Below, piece by piece: positions 34,233-42,386 of a stretch of 64,000 bases of DNA. Position 1 is the first letter of the stretch. The number at the start of each line of letters is the position of its first letter. The DNA comes from an uncultured Collinsella sp. GTDB taxonomy: Bacteria; Actinomycetota; Coriobacteriia; Coriobacteriales; Coriobacteriaceae. The stretch spans positions 10,617 through 74,616 of the forward strand of contig CABUQV010000009.1 of the NCBI GenBank assembly GCA_902493855.1. Reading direction: 5' to 3'. The notes below the pieces were generated by a model. The model was not told the origin of the DNA. It was given only the letters and a program-made list of their open reading frames with translations, and searched no databases. The translations under genes and the position numbers were made by a program.

Positions 34233-35885
34233 CTACTCTTTATGGCTGCCACCTCCCCGCTTGACCAGGAGCGCGACCACGATGAGCGCGGCTCCGGCGA
34301 CCGCTGCGGCGGCCGCGGCGTACATTGCCATATCGCCAGTCGAGGGCATAAAGCCTCCGGTGGTAATGCTAGGGGGTGTGCCGGTGGGCGTATTGATGAG
34401 CGACGCCTCCAGGCTGCCCGTCGACCCGTCCGCGCTGTCGGCGCGCAGGGGCGACTCGGCCGTGATGGTGAGCTTGGGCTTGGCGGCGGCCACCTGGTCG
34501 ACGTCCAGGCCCTCGGCCTTGACCGTCACGGAGTGCGTGCCCTCAAAGGCGGTGTAGCCCTTGGGCGCCTTGAGCTCGCGGACCTCCAGCTTGCCCGAGT
34601 CCACGCCCGAGACGGCCACGCGGCCGTCCTCGCCCGTGGTGACGGTGGCCTTGCCCTCCGCATCCCACATGCCGTCGGCCGCCAGCGTGCGACCACGGTC
34701 ATCGGCGATGCTCAGGACCGCCCCGGCAAGCGGCTTGTCGCCGTCGCTGCCGCGCTTGGTGAGCGCGAGATCCCAGGTGTAGGCGCACGCATCGTCGCTC
34801 GGCGTGCGGGTAAAGCCGGCATCGCCGGACTGGTCGGCAAAGGGAGAGCGCGGGTAGCGCAGGTAGACCTCGTTGGGGTTGCCCTTCGCGATGCCGTGGT
34901 TGCATGCGCTGTTGAGCGGCGCATTGTACACGGCGACCACGCGGACGCCCGCGGTGAAGGCGTCGGCCCCGCCGAGCGCGGCGATGAGGTCGTCGGTGCA
35001 CACGGTGAAGGTCTTACCGTCGACCGAGACCCTGCAGTGAGCCGTGATATCGGTCCAGCCCTTCGCGGGGTCGGTGCCGGCGCGACCGTCCTTGCCGGCC
35101 GAGACGGCGTCAAAGCCGCCGTCCGCGCCCGCCGCGACGTACACGCGCATGCTCGCGGCCACCTTGGAAGGGTCGAGCCCCGCGCTCATGGTGTCGACGA
35201 ACCGCACCGTATAGGTGTCGTAGGCCGTGAGCCCGGCCGGGACCGTAGCCGAGAGGCGCCAGTACAGGTCGTCGGCGACCGTGGCGTCGGCGGCCTTCTG
35301 CCAGGCGGCGGTGCTGTCCTCCAGCACGTGCTTGGACACCTTGGGGGTCGCCGCCTTGGGCTTGACGGTGACGGCGCTGCCGCCCACCAGCGCCATAATC
35401 GGCGCGGTGCCGGCCTCGCCCTGGGCGATGGCGTCGTCGTCGGCGACGATGAGCCAGTAGCCACAGGGCAGCTTGGCCTCCGTACCCGCGTTAAGGGCCA
35501 CGGACACGGCGCCAGAGTTCTGGAGGGAACGAGCGAGCTGTGCGCTCAGTGCGCTCGTAAGGTGGGAATCGGTGGTGAGCCACTCGGCAGCTTCCTGCGC
35601 GGTGGCCTGGGAATTGGGCATGCCGGCGCTGTGCAGCACAGGCAGCGCGGCGTCGCTTGCCCAGGCGAGGTCGGTGGCGATCTTGGCGTCGCTGTCGCCG
35701 TCGACGACGTTGGCGCTAAAGATCTGGTAGGCATCGTAGCTGCGCGCCACGGTGCCGCTCACCGTGATGGAACCGGTCGAGGTCGGCACGGCCTGCGCGG
35801 AAGCGGGGAACACAACCGCGCAGGTGCCGATCAGGAGGGCAAGCAGCGCAAACAAGATCGGGAAGGAGCAAACTTTCTTATTCAC
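34233..35885 (-). CDS. Isopeptide-forming pilin, probable basal or minor subunit
   Basis: This 550-residue secreted protein is a paralogue of the neighbouring pilin. It shares the order signal peptide, KPKAATPKVSKHVLED, YDTYTVRFVDTMSAGL, NPNEVYLRYPRSP and a CnaB domain with RELKAPKGYTAFEG. The sorting signal reads MPSTG, so Met replaces the usual Leu, followed by a hydrophobic helix and KRGGGSHKE. The start is GTG at 35885 after GGAGGT, overlapping the end of the upstream gene by 8 nt. It is much GC-richer than both neighbours. A basal-pilin role is inferred from the altered sorting motif and middle position. Confidence 0.83.
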   Translation of the reverse strand: MNKKVCSFPILFALLALLIGTCAVVFPASAQAVPTSTGSITVSGTVARSYDAYQIFSANVVDGDSDAKIATDLAWASDAALPVLHSAGMPNSQATAQEAAEWLTTDSHLTSALSAQLARSLQNSGAVSVALNAGTEAKLPCGYWLIVADDDAIAQGEAGTAPIMALVGGSAVTVKPKAATPKVSKHVLEDSTAAWQKAADATVADDLYWRLSATVPAGLTAYDTYTVRFVDTMSAGLDPSKVAASMRVYVAAGADGGFDAVSAGKDGRAGTDPAKGWTDITAHCRVSVDGKTFTVCTDDLIAALGGADAFTAGVRVVAVYNAPLNSACNHGIAKGNPNEVYLRYPRSPFADQSGDAGFTRTPSDDACAYTWDLALTKRGSDGDKPLAGAVLSIADDRGRTLAADGMWDAEGKATVTTGEDGRVAVSGVDSGKLEVRELKAPKGYTAFEGTHSVTVKAEGLDVDQVAAAKPKLTITAESPLRADSADGSTGSLEASLINTPTGTPPSITTGGFMPSTGDMAMYAAAAAAVAGAALIVVALLVKRGGGSHKE

Positions 35886-38800
35886 GACGCTTACCTCCCT
35901 TCGCATTCGCCTTGCGACGAATGTGCATCCAAGCCGCAGCAGCGCAAAGCACCGCCGCGCCGGCAAGGTACGTCAGAGTGACGCCCGACATACCAGAAAG
36001 GGGCAAAGAGGTGGAGTAGGTGTTGGTGAAGGTGGGGGTGGAGGTGTCGGTGAACGTCTCTTCTGCGGTATTGGCGTCTGCCGTCCACTCACCTTTGGGG
36101 TTAACGGTTCCCTTCCTGTAGGTCACCGCACATTTGATCTCTCCTTTTTCGGTGTCATACGTTGGCACAACCGTGAACTTATAGACCGACTGGTCGTACG
36201 TGTAGTGCGAGAACTGCGAACCGTCGGTGTTCTCGCGCACATAGTACGTAAAGGTCTTGAAAGGGCCACCCGGGTCGCCGGGATTATTCCTGATATCAGA
36301 GAGCGAGTACTTGAACTCAACCGTATTATCTCTGGTGTCCTTGAACGGAAGCGTCTGCGTCTTATCAGAACCAGAAGTCACGGCAGTACCGATGATGTCT
36401 TCGTCTTTAAAATGGCTGTCTTTCGCGAGCTGAAGTGTAAACTTCTTCATCTCGCCACCCTTAACGACCTTAGTCGCCTTAGGAGTCCAGGAAACCTCAG
36501 GGTCGTACGTGTTGGTGAAGGTCTTTTTCCCGTCGGGGCCGCCAATCGAATAATAGCCCCCAATAGCATCTAGTTGCACATCAGCGTTCCGGTGGTCAGT
36601 TTTGCCCTCGGAATGCTCGACCGCGCTCACATTTTTGATCTCGTAGTTATGGATTTTGATCTCTATGGTCTTGTTCGGATCGTTCCGAGTCGGAACAGTC
36701 ATGAGCACAGTCGAGTGGTCTTCGACTGTCACCTTAATCTCGTACACGGCGGGGTCGTATGTGATGCCGGAAACCTTTCCGGCATTTTCGACTAGGTAGT
36801 ATGTAATCGTGCCAGCCGTACCGTTCGCTGCAGACTGCTCACCCAGGTTAAACGTGATGTTGCCTCCATCAACATTACTTGCAGTTCCAACCGGGGTGCA
36901 AACGTCATGATTGAATACCCCGCTAGCGAAAGGATCAACCGAATCCTTGCGGTAGACCGTAAAGGAGAACTCCCCCTTATTGATCTTGCGGCCGGACAGC
37001 GCCTTGGTCGCCTTCAGCTTAAGGCTCGGATAGACATACGTGTCTGCTGGCTGACCCAAGTACAGGTCGCCATTCGACATGATGCCGCCACCATGGTTCC
37101 AGGAATAGTTGTCCGTGATGAAAGTTGTCACTTTATTTTTCTGTACTGCCTCAGTCACCGCTTTATCCGTGGCACTAACAGCCGAAGTCAGACCGATGCT
37201 ATTTTTTACCTGAGCAACACCGTTGGCGGGGATGGTAATGGGATCATTTAGCTCAATGCTTCCCGAATACTTGGCGTCTATATCGCCAAGCATCTTGCCG
37301 CTTACCACTGCAACCGGCGTTGTGTGACCTGTCGCTGCGAGGAAGAAATCGGCATGACCGTACGTGCGAAACGTCTCCGAATCGTATGCATCTCTATCTT
37401 CAGTCTTATTAGTACCTTCAGCACCACCAGCTGAAAGATGGGGCGTACCATCATTACCGCTACCATCTACCCGATTGTATTCTTTGAAATTTTGATCACT
37501 GTCAGCAGACGAATTGCCAAAGATTGCCGTGCCCTCAGTGTTCGTTACCAACGTCTTGCCCGTGGGGCAGACTGCTACGCCGCCGCCATAGCCGCCAGCG
37601 GTATTGCTGCTAATGTACGAGTTGTATACAAATAATCTACCAGCGGTCTTTTCCATACCCTCATTCGAGTTTCCCTGGACGAAGATACCGCCACCGCCCC
37701 AGTCAAAGCGAGACATGCAACGGTTGTGAGTGATGTAGACTTTGCTGTTTGGAGTGCCGTTAATCATCGCGTCAACTTGCTGGCCCACTCGGATACCGGC
37801 ACCTTCAGATCGGTAGCTCACGTTAGAGGCAATAATTCCTCCCGTAATGTCGAGCCATGCCATACCTGATTGATCTTGATTGGTAACGTAAACGCCGCCA
37901 CCAGCTTCTTCAGAATAATTGCCAGTAATCTTGCCACCAGAAATGGTGACATGGGCGCCGTTATTGGCAGCAAGCCCAGCGCCGCCATGGTTACCCCAGC
38001 CATCGTGGCCGCAAAACTTAGCGTATTTATTGTTAGTGATGTAGCCACCAGAAACGGTCACACTACCGCCCGAAACCAAGATGCCGCCACCGAGACCATC
38101 CGCCTCGCCGTACGTAGCGTTGCCAGAGATGATTCCACCCGTAAGCTTCAAGGTGGCTCCGTTGTCAGCATAGACGCCGCCACCAGAAGCTGCCTTGTTT
38201 CCCGCGACCACGCCGTCTGTCATTTCGAGGCTGGCATTCGCGCCCGTTATGCACAGACCACCGCCCCAACCACCGCGGTTGCCGTTGGTGACGTAACCGC
38301 CTTCGATTTTGACCTTACCCGTAGAAAGAATCACATGGCCGTTATCGCTCAGATTGGCGGCCGTGGTAATCATGCCGCCCTTGAGATCGAGCATGCCGCC
38401 CTCATTAACGGTGACCACTTGCTTTACGGAACCGTGGTCCGATGCCGCAACGATAGCGCCAAAGCCCGTAACGTCATGCCTGTACGTAGTCTCGGTGGTG
38501 CAAAGTCCATCTGTATTGGGCGTGCTCTTAGTCTCATAGTAAGTAAGACTCTTAGGAGCGCCGTTATTAGAGCTAGACTCGTCTCCCCTTTCCCATGTCA
38601 TAATCGCAGGCTGACCCGCCGGCGCATTGTCGACCGGAGTCTTTTCGTCTTTTGTGCTATCTGAGCCCTCGATAATATTCTCGATGGTGAGCGTGACTCC
38701 GTTTTCGACCACAAAGAAGGAGTCTAAGCCGCCGGAGCGGTTGTAGAGCATGTTTCCCGCAAGATTAATGGTGGTGTTTTTTTTGATGTCAATCTGCTGA

Positions 38801-39288
38801 CTCGAATAGGCAGGACCCGTCAGTTGAAACTTGCCGCCGTTGTCGAATTTCCCAGAAACATCACCATTTACCTTGTCATAGTCATCGTCACTGACGCTGG
38901 CGGGGGCAATTGCGTTTTCGTCGCTATTTTCATCATCAGAAGTCTGTGCGTCGGAAGGCTGCGCGGCGCCCTCGGCCCCCGCGTCATCGGCTGTCGAGTC
39001 TGGTACAACGGTATCCTCGTTCGCCTCATTCTCGGCATCGTCACTATTCAGCTTTTCGGTATCCTCGTTGTTGGTGCTGTCTACACCAGTAGACTCACTT
39101 GAGGAACCCCCCCCCATCACAGTTTCCTCGGTAGAAACTGCCTGGGCATCGTTGGCAATGGCCTGCGAAATCGGAGGCATGACGAGCGACAGTACCAGGC
39201 TCAAAACGGAGGCTCCGCACAAAACGCCTGCCAGTACACGGCGCGTCGCTTTTTTACTCTGCTTAGTTTTTTCTGAATTCGCTTTCAT
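35878..39288 (-). CDS. Large LPXTG-type surface protein, probable pilus tip adhesin
   Basis: This 1136-residue protein has a long signal peptide (ending near ISQAIANDAQA), an acidic Ser/Asp/Glu-rich linker to about residue 130, and then a parallel beta-helix. The helix shows repeated rungs such as GGGVYADNGATLKLTGGIISGN and VSGGYITNN. Two FctA-like pilin domains follow (GEFSFTVYRKDS... YYLVENAGKVSGITYDPAVYE; and FTLQLAKDSHFKDE...YYVRENTDGSQFSHYTYDQSVYKF). The sorting signal is LPLSG plus a hydrophobic helix and RRKANAKGGKRRE. First gene of the pilus operon; it overlaps the next by 8 nt. A run of nine G lies in codons 58-61. The ligand is unknown. Confidence 0.87.
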   Translation of the reverse strand: MKANSEKTKQSKKATRRVLAGVLCGASVLSLVLSLVMPPISQAIANDAQAVSTEETVMGGGSSSESTGVDSTNNEDTEKLNSDDAENEANEDTVVPDSTADDAGAEGAAQPSDAQTSDDENSDENAIAPASVSDDDYDKVNGDVSGKFDNGGKFQLTGPAYSSQQIDIKKNTTINLAGNMLYNRSGGLDSFFVVENGVTLTIENIIEGSDSTKDEKTPVDNAPAGQPAIMTWERGDESSSNNGAPKSLTYYETKSTPNTDGLCTTETTYRHDVTGFGAIVAASDHGSVKQVVTVNEGGMLDLKGGMITTAANLSDNGHVILSTGKVKIEGGYVTNGNRGGWGGGLCITGANASLEMTDGVVAGNKAASGGGVYADNGATLKLTGGIISGNATYGEADGLGGGILVSGGSVTVSGGYITNNKYAKFCGHDGWGNHGGAGLAANNGAHVTISGGKITGNYSEEAGGGVYVTNQDQSGMAWLDITGGIIASNVSYRSEGAGIRVGQQVDAMINGTPNSKVYITHNRCMSRFDWGGGGIFVQGNSNEGMEKTAGRLFVYNSYISSNTAGGYGGGVAVCPTGKTLVTNTEGTAIFGNSSADSDQNFKEYNRVDGSGNDGTPHLSAGGAEGTNKTEDRDAYDSETFRTYGHADFFLAATGHTTPVAVVSGKMLGDIDAKYSGSIELNDPITIPANGVAQVKNSIGLTSAVSATDKAVTEAVQKNKVTTFITDNYSWNHGGGIMSNGDLYLGQPADTYVYPSLKLKATKALSGRKINKGEFSFTVYRKDSVDPFASGVFNHDVCTPVGTASNVDGGNITFNLGEQSAANGTAGTITYYLVENAGKVSGITYDPAVYEIKVTVEDHSTVLMTVPTRNDPNKTIEIKIHNYEIKNVSAVEHSEGKTDHRNADVQLDAIGGYYSIGGPDGKKTFTNTYDPEVSWTPKATKVVKGGEMKKFTLQLAKDSHFKDEDIIGTAVTSGSDKTQTLPFKDTRDNTVEFKYSLSDIRNNPGDPGGPFKTFTYYVRENTDGSQFSHYTYDQSVYKFTVVPTYDTEKGEIKCAVTYRKGTVNPKGEWTADANTAEETFTDTSTPTFTNTYSTSLPLSGMSGVTLTYLAGAAVLCAAAAWMHIRRKANAKGGKRRE
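39107..39115 (-). repeat. Nine-G homopolymer inside the tip adhesin gene
   Basis: On the coding strand the run spans ATG GGG GGG GGT about 58 codons after the start. Gain or loss of one G would shift the frame upstream of the beta-helix and abolish the surface protein. In this sequence the frame is intact. Confidence 0.85.
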
Positions 39289-39747
39289 CGATGTCTCCTC
39301 CCCAAGAGACCGCGATCTTGCTCTTTCACTATCAAACGTATCTGCGCAATCTGTAATTGCGCACGCTTAAAGTTCATATTGTAACGATTGTTTGAACATC
39401 TAAGCAAAAATACCGATAGTTTTGTAGCGAATTCTCAATTCTCTTGACATTTGCTCGGATTTACCTTCGTTTATTCGCTATGAAATATCTATTTCTACTG
39501 GTAATTAAGCTAGTTATCAGTTTTTTAATAGCGTTTTATTTATTTGCACAACATTTTGCTCAAGAGCGAACATCCTGTGAACGGTCGAAAATCGACCGTG
39601 AACGGTAGATCATTAACCGGGAGGAATAGACTACCAAATTGATGGGAATATCTTTAACTCATCGGTGGTTTGAAGCATGATGTTCAGACAACGTTATTTG
39701 AATTTTCGCGCAGATTTTAGGTATCAATTCACCCAAATCGCCAGAGG
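39289..39747. other. AT-rich intergenic region upstream of the pilus operon
   Basis: About 460 nt are far richer in A and T than the rest of the window and hold no recognisable gene. They include ACGGTCGA / TCGACCGT (near 39580-39600), an inverted repeat inside a GTGAACGGT direct repeat. The promoter of the pilus operon must lie at the right of its start codon here. AT-rich DNA at such a site suggests either silencing by a nucleoid protein or acquisition from another source. Confidence 0.5.
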
Positions 39748-39780
39748 CCACCGCAAAGGAGCCTGCCCCCTTTGCGGTGG
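39748..39780. repeat. Family B palindrome, copy 3
   Basis: CCACCGCAAAGG pairs with CCTTTGCGGTGG around AGCCTGCCC. It lies 13 nt past the HAD gene stop. The A-to-G change in the left arm (CCACCGC instead of CCACCAC) is matched in the right arm. Confidence 0.8.
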
Positions 39781-39793
39781 TTCTCCCCCGGCG

Positions 39794-40615
39794 CTATAGC
39801 AGATGTTCCTCGATAAAGATCGCGATGCCGTCTTTGTCGTTGCTCGCGGTTACAAAATCGGCGGCGGCACGGGTGGCATCGCTGCCATTTGCCATGGCCA
39901 CGCCCACGCCGGCGTCAGCCACCATGCAGGTGTCGTTGTCCGCATCGCCAAACACGCAGATGTCCTGGAGCTCCATGTCGTTGAGCTCCGCCACGCGCAC
40001 AAGGCCGCGCGTCTTGGACACGCGCGGATCCATGAACTCGTAGAGCCGTTGCGTGGTTTGCAGAGCCGCCGCCTTAACAGTGTCATCGGCAAACGTCGAT
40101 GCTCGCTCAATCACCCGCGGCATTACCTCGGGCGCCATGGTAAACATCACCTTGGGCTGCGGCTCGCGCAAGAACTCGGCAAAATCGACCACCTGGTAGG
40201 GCACGCCGTCAACGCGCGACAGGTGCTCGACGCACGCGTTGCTCTCGGGCACGTAGAACACGCCGTCTCGGGGGCAGACGGGTGTTGCCGGAAGGTCCGC
40301 CATGTGCTTGCAGATGCGCGCGATGGTCTCGCCCGGCAGCGGATAGCTCAGCTCGTTGATGTCGTGCGCGCGGTCGATGACCTCGGCGCCACCGCAGCCC
40401 ACCATCACGTCCACCAGGCCTTCGATGCCCCAGAGCTCGTACATGGCCTCGGTCGCGTGGGCGTCGCGCCCGGTGCACAGACCAAAGAGCACGCCGCGCT
40501 CGCGCAGTGCGCGAATCGCCGCCACGGTGCGCGGGGACACCGTGTGCTGGCTCGTGAGCAGCGTGCCGTCGATATCGCAGAACACGGCTTTGATGTGGCT
40601 AAAGGTGGTGTCCAT
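39794..40615 (-). CDS. HAD-superfamily (Cof-like) phosphatase
   Basis: This 273-residue protein has HAD motif I FCDIDGTLL near residue 13, motif II with CTGRD, a type IIB cap with a Cof-like layout, and motif IV CVFGDADNDTCMVADAGVGVAMANG. Enzymes of this group dephosphorylate sugar phosphates or related compounds; the substrate is unknown. ATG 40615 follows AAAGG. It stands alone between the pilus locus and an MFS transporter, with family B and C palindromes on both sides. Confidence 0.88.
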   Translation of the reverse strand: MDTTFSHIKAVFCDIDGTLLTSQHTVSPRTVAAIRALRERGVLFGLCTGRDAHATEAMYELWGIEGLVDVMVGCGGAEVIDRAHDINELSYPLPGETIARICKHMADLPATPVCPRDGVFYVPESNACVEHLSRVDGVPYQVVDFAEFLREPQPKVMFTMAPEVMPRVIERASTFADDTVKAAALQTTQRLYEFMDPRVSKTRGLVRVAELNDMELQDICVFGDADNDTCMVADAGVGVAMANGSDATRAAADFVTASNDKDGIAIFIEEHLL

Positions 40616-40694
40616 GGGGGCCTTTCTGGGTTGCGCGGCGGTGCGGGGTGCATTCGTGAACGGCGTACATGGTATACCAAGGCGCAGGCCGTTG

Positions 40695-40744
40695 GGACCC
40701 GGCCACCACAAAGGTGCCTGCCCCCCTTTGTGGTGGCCGGGTCC
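40695..40744. repeat. Family B palindrome, copy 4, extended
   Basis: The stem is longer than in other copies: GGACCCGGCCACCACAAAGG is complementary to the right arm ending at 40744. The centre reads TGCCTGCCCC. Together with family C copy 2 it fills the space between the HAD and MFS genes. Confidence 0.8.
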
Positions 40745-40767
40745 GAAGGGCGGCCTGCCCGGGGCAC

Positions 40768-40832
40768 AAACCATCACAACATTCGACGTTTTTCGACAAA
40801 ATCGCGATTTTCATCGAATGTTGTGAGGGTTT
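40768..40832. repeat. Family C palindrome, copy 2
   Basis: AAACCATCACAACATTCGA (40768-40786) faces its complement at 40814-40832 with one mismatch. It directly abuts the MFS stop codon. Confidence 0.8.
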
Positions 40833-42119
40833 TTACTGCCTTGCGGCACGATCCAAGTGCCGGCGACCAAATAGCAGCAACGCCGCGGGAACCGCCGTCA
40901 CGACCATGCCTGCCCCCACGAGTGTCTGCTGCACGCCAAACGTCGCCGCCAGCCACGGGGCAATCGCCAGCGGGGCCACGCCGGCAAACATGTTGCCAAA
41001 ACCCATGACCGAGTTGACGCGACCGAGCTGCTCGAGCGGGGCCGTCGTTTGCACGATCGTGTTGTGGAGCGGGTTGACGACGCCCCAGGCCACGCCCAGG
41101 GCAATCTGGCCGACAAGGGCTACGCCCACGTACGGTGTCCCCACGTAAATCAGACTTCCCAGGCCCACGGACATAAGCGCCAAGAGCAGCGTTTTAAGGT
41201 TGACCAGGTGCGGCGGCAAGCGAAGCGCGACCACGGCGCCCAGCACCGCGCCCACACCGCTGGCCGACGAGAGCCAGCCCATCCACTCAACACCGACGTG
41301 CAGGACATCGCGGTAGAAGAACGACTCCAGCGGGTCGAAGGCGCCATAGCCAAAGTTCGAGAGGAAGATGATGCAGAACAGCAGGGCGAGGATGCTGTTG
41401 GTAAAGACCGTCTTGATGCTGGCCGCGAAGGTGACGCGGGTGGATTTGCTGGAGTCGGAGCTTTGACTGGCAGTACTTGCCGTTGTGCTGCCGTCCGCAG
41501 GAGTACTTTCGCGCGCGGCGACGCGACCTCCTTGCGGCCTAAAGCCCCAACCGGCAATAAGCGCCAGCACGGTAAAGAGCATCATGAGCACGAACACCGC
41601 ACGCGACGACGCAGCCGCCGCGACAAAGCCACCCAACGTGGGTCCGACGATAATACTCACGTTTGAGAACATGGCGATGGCGGAGTTGATGTCTTTGAGC
41701 TCGACGGGATCATCGGTGAGGTAGGCCGGATAGGATGTGGCAATGGGCTGGGCGAATCCCATCGTAAAGCCCAGAAACACCGCGCCGAGCAGGACGACGC
41801 CGGTCGCGCTACCAAAGGCGATGATTGCCGTGCCAGTTGCGAGCGTGCCGACGACGCTCAGCAAGAAATGGCGGCGCGGGCCCCAAGCGTCGAGCGCCGC
41901 GCCACCCGCAAAGGATCCCAAGATCACGAATACGTTCATAAACAGGACGGCCAGCGATGTCGCGACGACCGAGGCATCGTCTGCATAGGTGAGCGTTCCG
42001 ATGACGCCGATAAAGTAGCTGGTCTGAAACCCGGTGTAGATGAGAAAGCGCATCGCCACCAGGCGCTTGGCCTGCACGGACAGCGAAGGTTGAGGCTTTG
42101 AGAAAAGAGAGACGAGCAT
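40833..42119 (-). CDS. Major facilitator superfamily transporter
   Basis: This 428-residue protein has about twelve hydrophobic helices in two halves, with a charged central loop (near residues 205-235, rich in Ser and Thr). The stretch FAGGAALDAWGPRR corresponds to the conserved loop between helices 2 and 3. The overall look is that of a macrolide/enterobactin-exporter-like MFS (MFS_3 type), but the substrate cannot be told. ATG 42119 is preceded by AAGGAG. It is monogenic and bounded by palindromes. Confidence 0.83.
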   Translation of the reverse strand: MLVSLFSKPQPSLSVQAKRLVAMRFLIYTGFQTSYFIGVIGTLTYADDASVVATSLAVLFMNVFVILGSFAGGAALDAWGPRRHFLLSVVGTLATGTAIIAFGSATGVVLLGAVFLGFTMGFAQPIATSYPAYLTDDPVELKDINSAIAMFSNVSIIVGPTLGGFVAAAASSRAVFVLMMLFTVLALIAGWGFRPQGGRVAARESTPADGSTTASTASQSSDSSKSTRVTFAASIKTVFTNSILALLFCIIFLSNFGYGAFDPLESFFYRDVLHVGVEWMGWLSSASGVGAVLGAVVALRLPPHLVNLKTLLLALMSVGLGSLIYVGTPYVGVALVGQIALGVAWGVVNPLHNTIVQTTAPLEQLGRVNSVMGFGNMFAGVAPLAIAPWLAATFGVQQTLVGAGMVVTAVPAALLLFGRRHLDRAARQ

Positions 42120-42293
42120 GGAGACTCCTTGTTTCATACGAATGCGGACGGCGGGCATTCGCCACCGTCTGTCAAATCAATCTATCCGCATGAAACATTA
42201 AGGACGCATCAAGCCCCTTCTCTCCGTTTTTCGCCCGTCATGAACTACTTGGTAGATTGTAAGGCATGTCCCACACATCTAACAAAGCAAAAA

Positions 42294-42326
42294 CCACCAC
42301 AAAGGAGCCTGGCCCCTTTGTGGTGG
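42294..42326. repeat. Family B palindrome, copy 5
   Basis: CCACCACAAAGG pairs with CCTTTGTGGTGG around AGCCTGGCC, next to copy 6. Confidence 0.8.
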
Positions 42327-42345
42327 AAATGACGTTTGTCCAGAT

Positions 42346-42386
42346 AAAACCTGCCAAAATAAACCTGTCCCTATTTGGCAGGTTTT
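42346..42386. repeat. Family B palindrome, copy 6, variant stem
   Basis: AAAACCTGCCAAA pairs with TTTGGCAGGTTTT; the centre CCTGTCCC is kept while the stem is unrelated to copies 2-5. It overlaps the stop codon of the moaC-mobB gene and is flanked by a T run on the minus strand, so it could terminate that transcript. Confidence 0.75.

Noticed and set aside
34242..35981. A 579-codon plus-strand open frame opposite the GC-rich pilin gene
   Set aside because: It covers the same interval as a well-supported pilin with signal peptide and sorting signal; the antisense product is Arg/Gly/Val-rich and unrecognisable.
42124..42196. Operator for the MFS gene from GTTTCAT...TGCGGA and TCCGCATGAAAC
   Set aside because: The left arm is interrupted by five extra bases and no regulator gene is adjacent, so the similarity is too weak to list as a feature.
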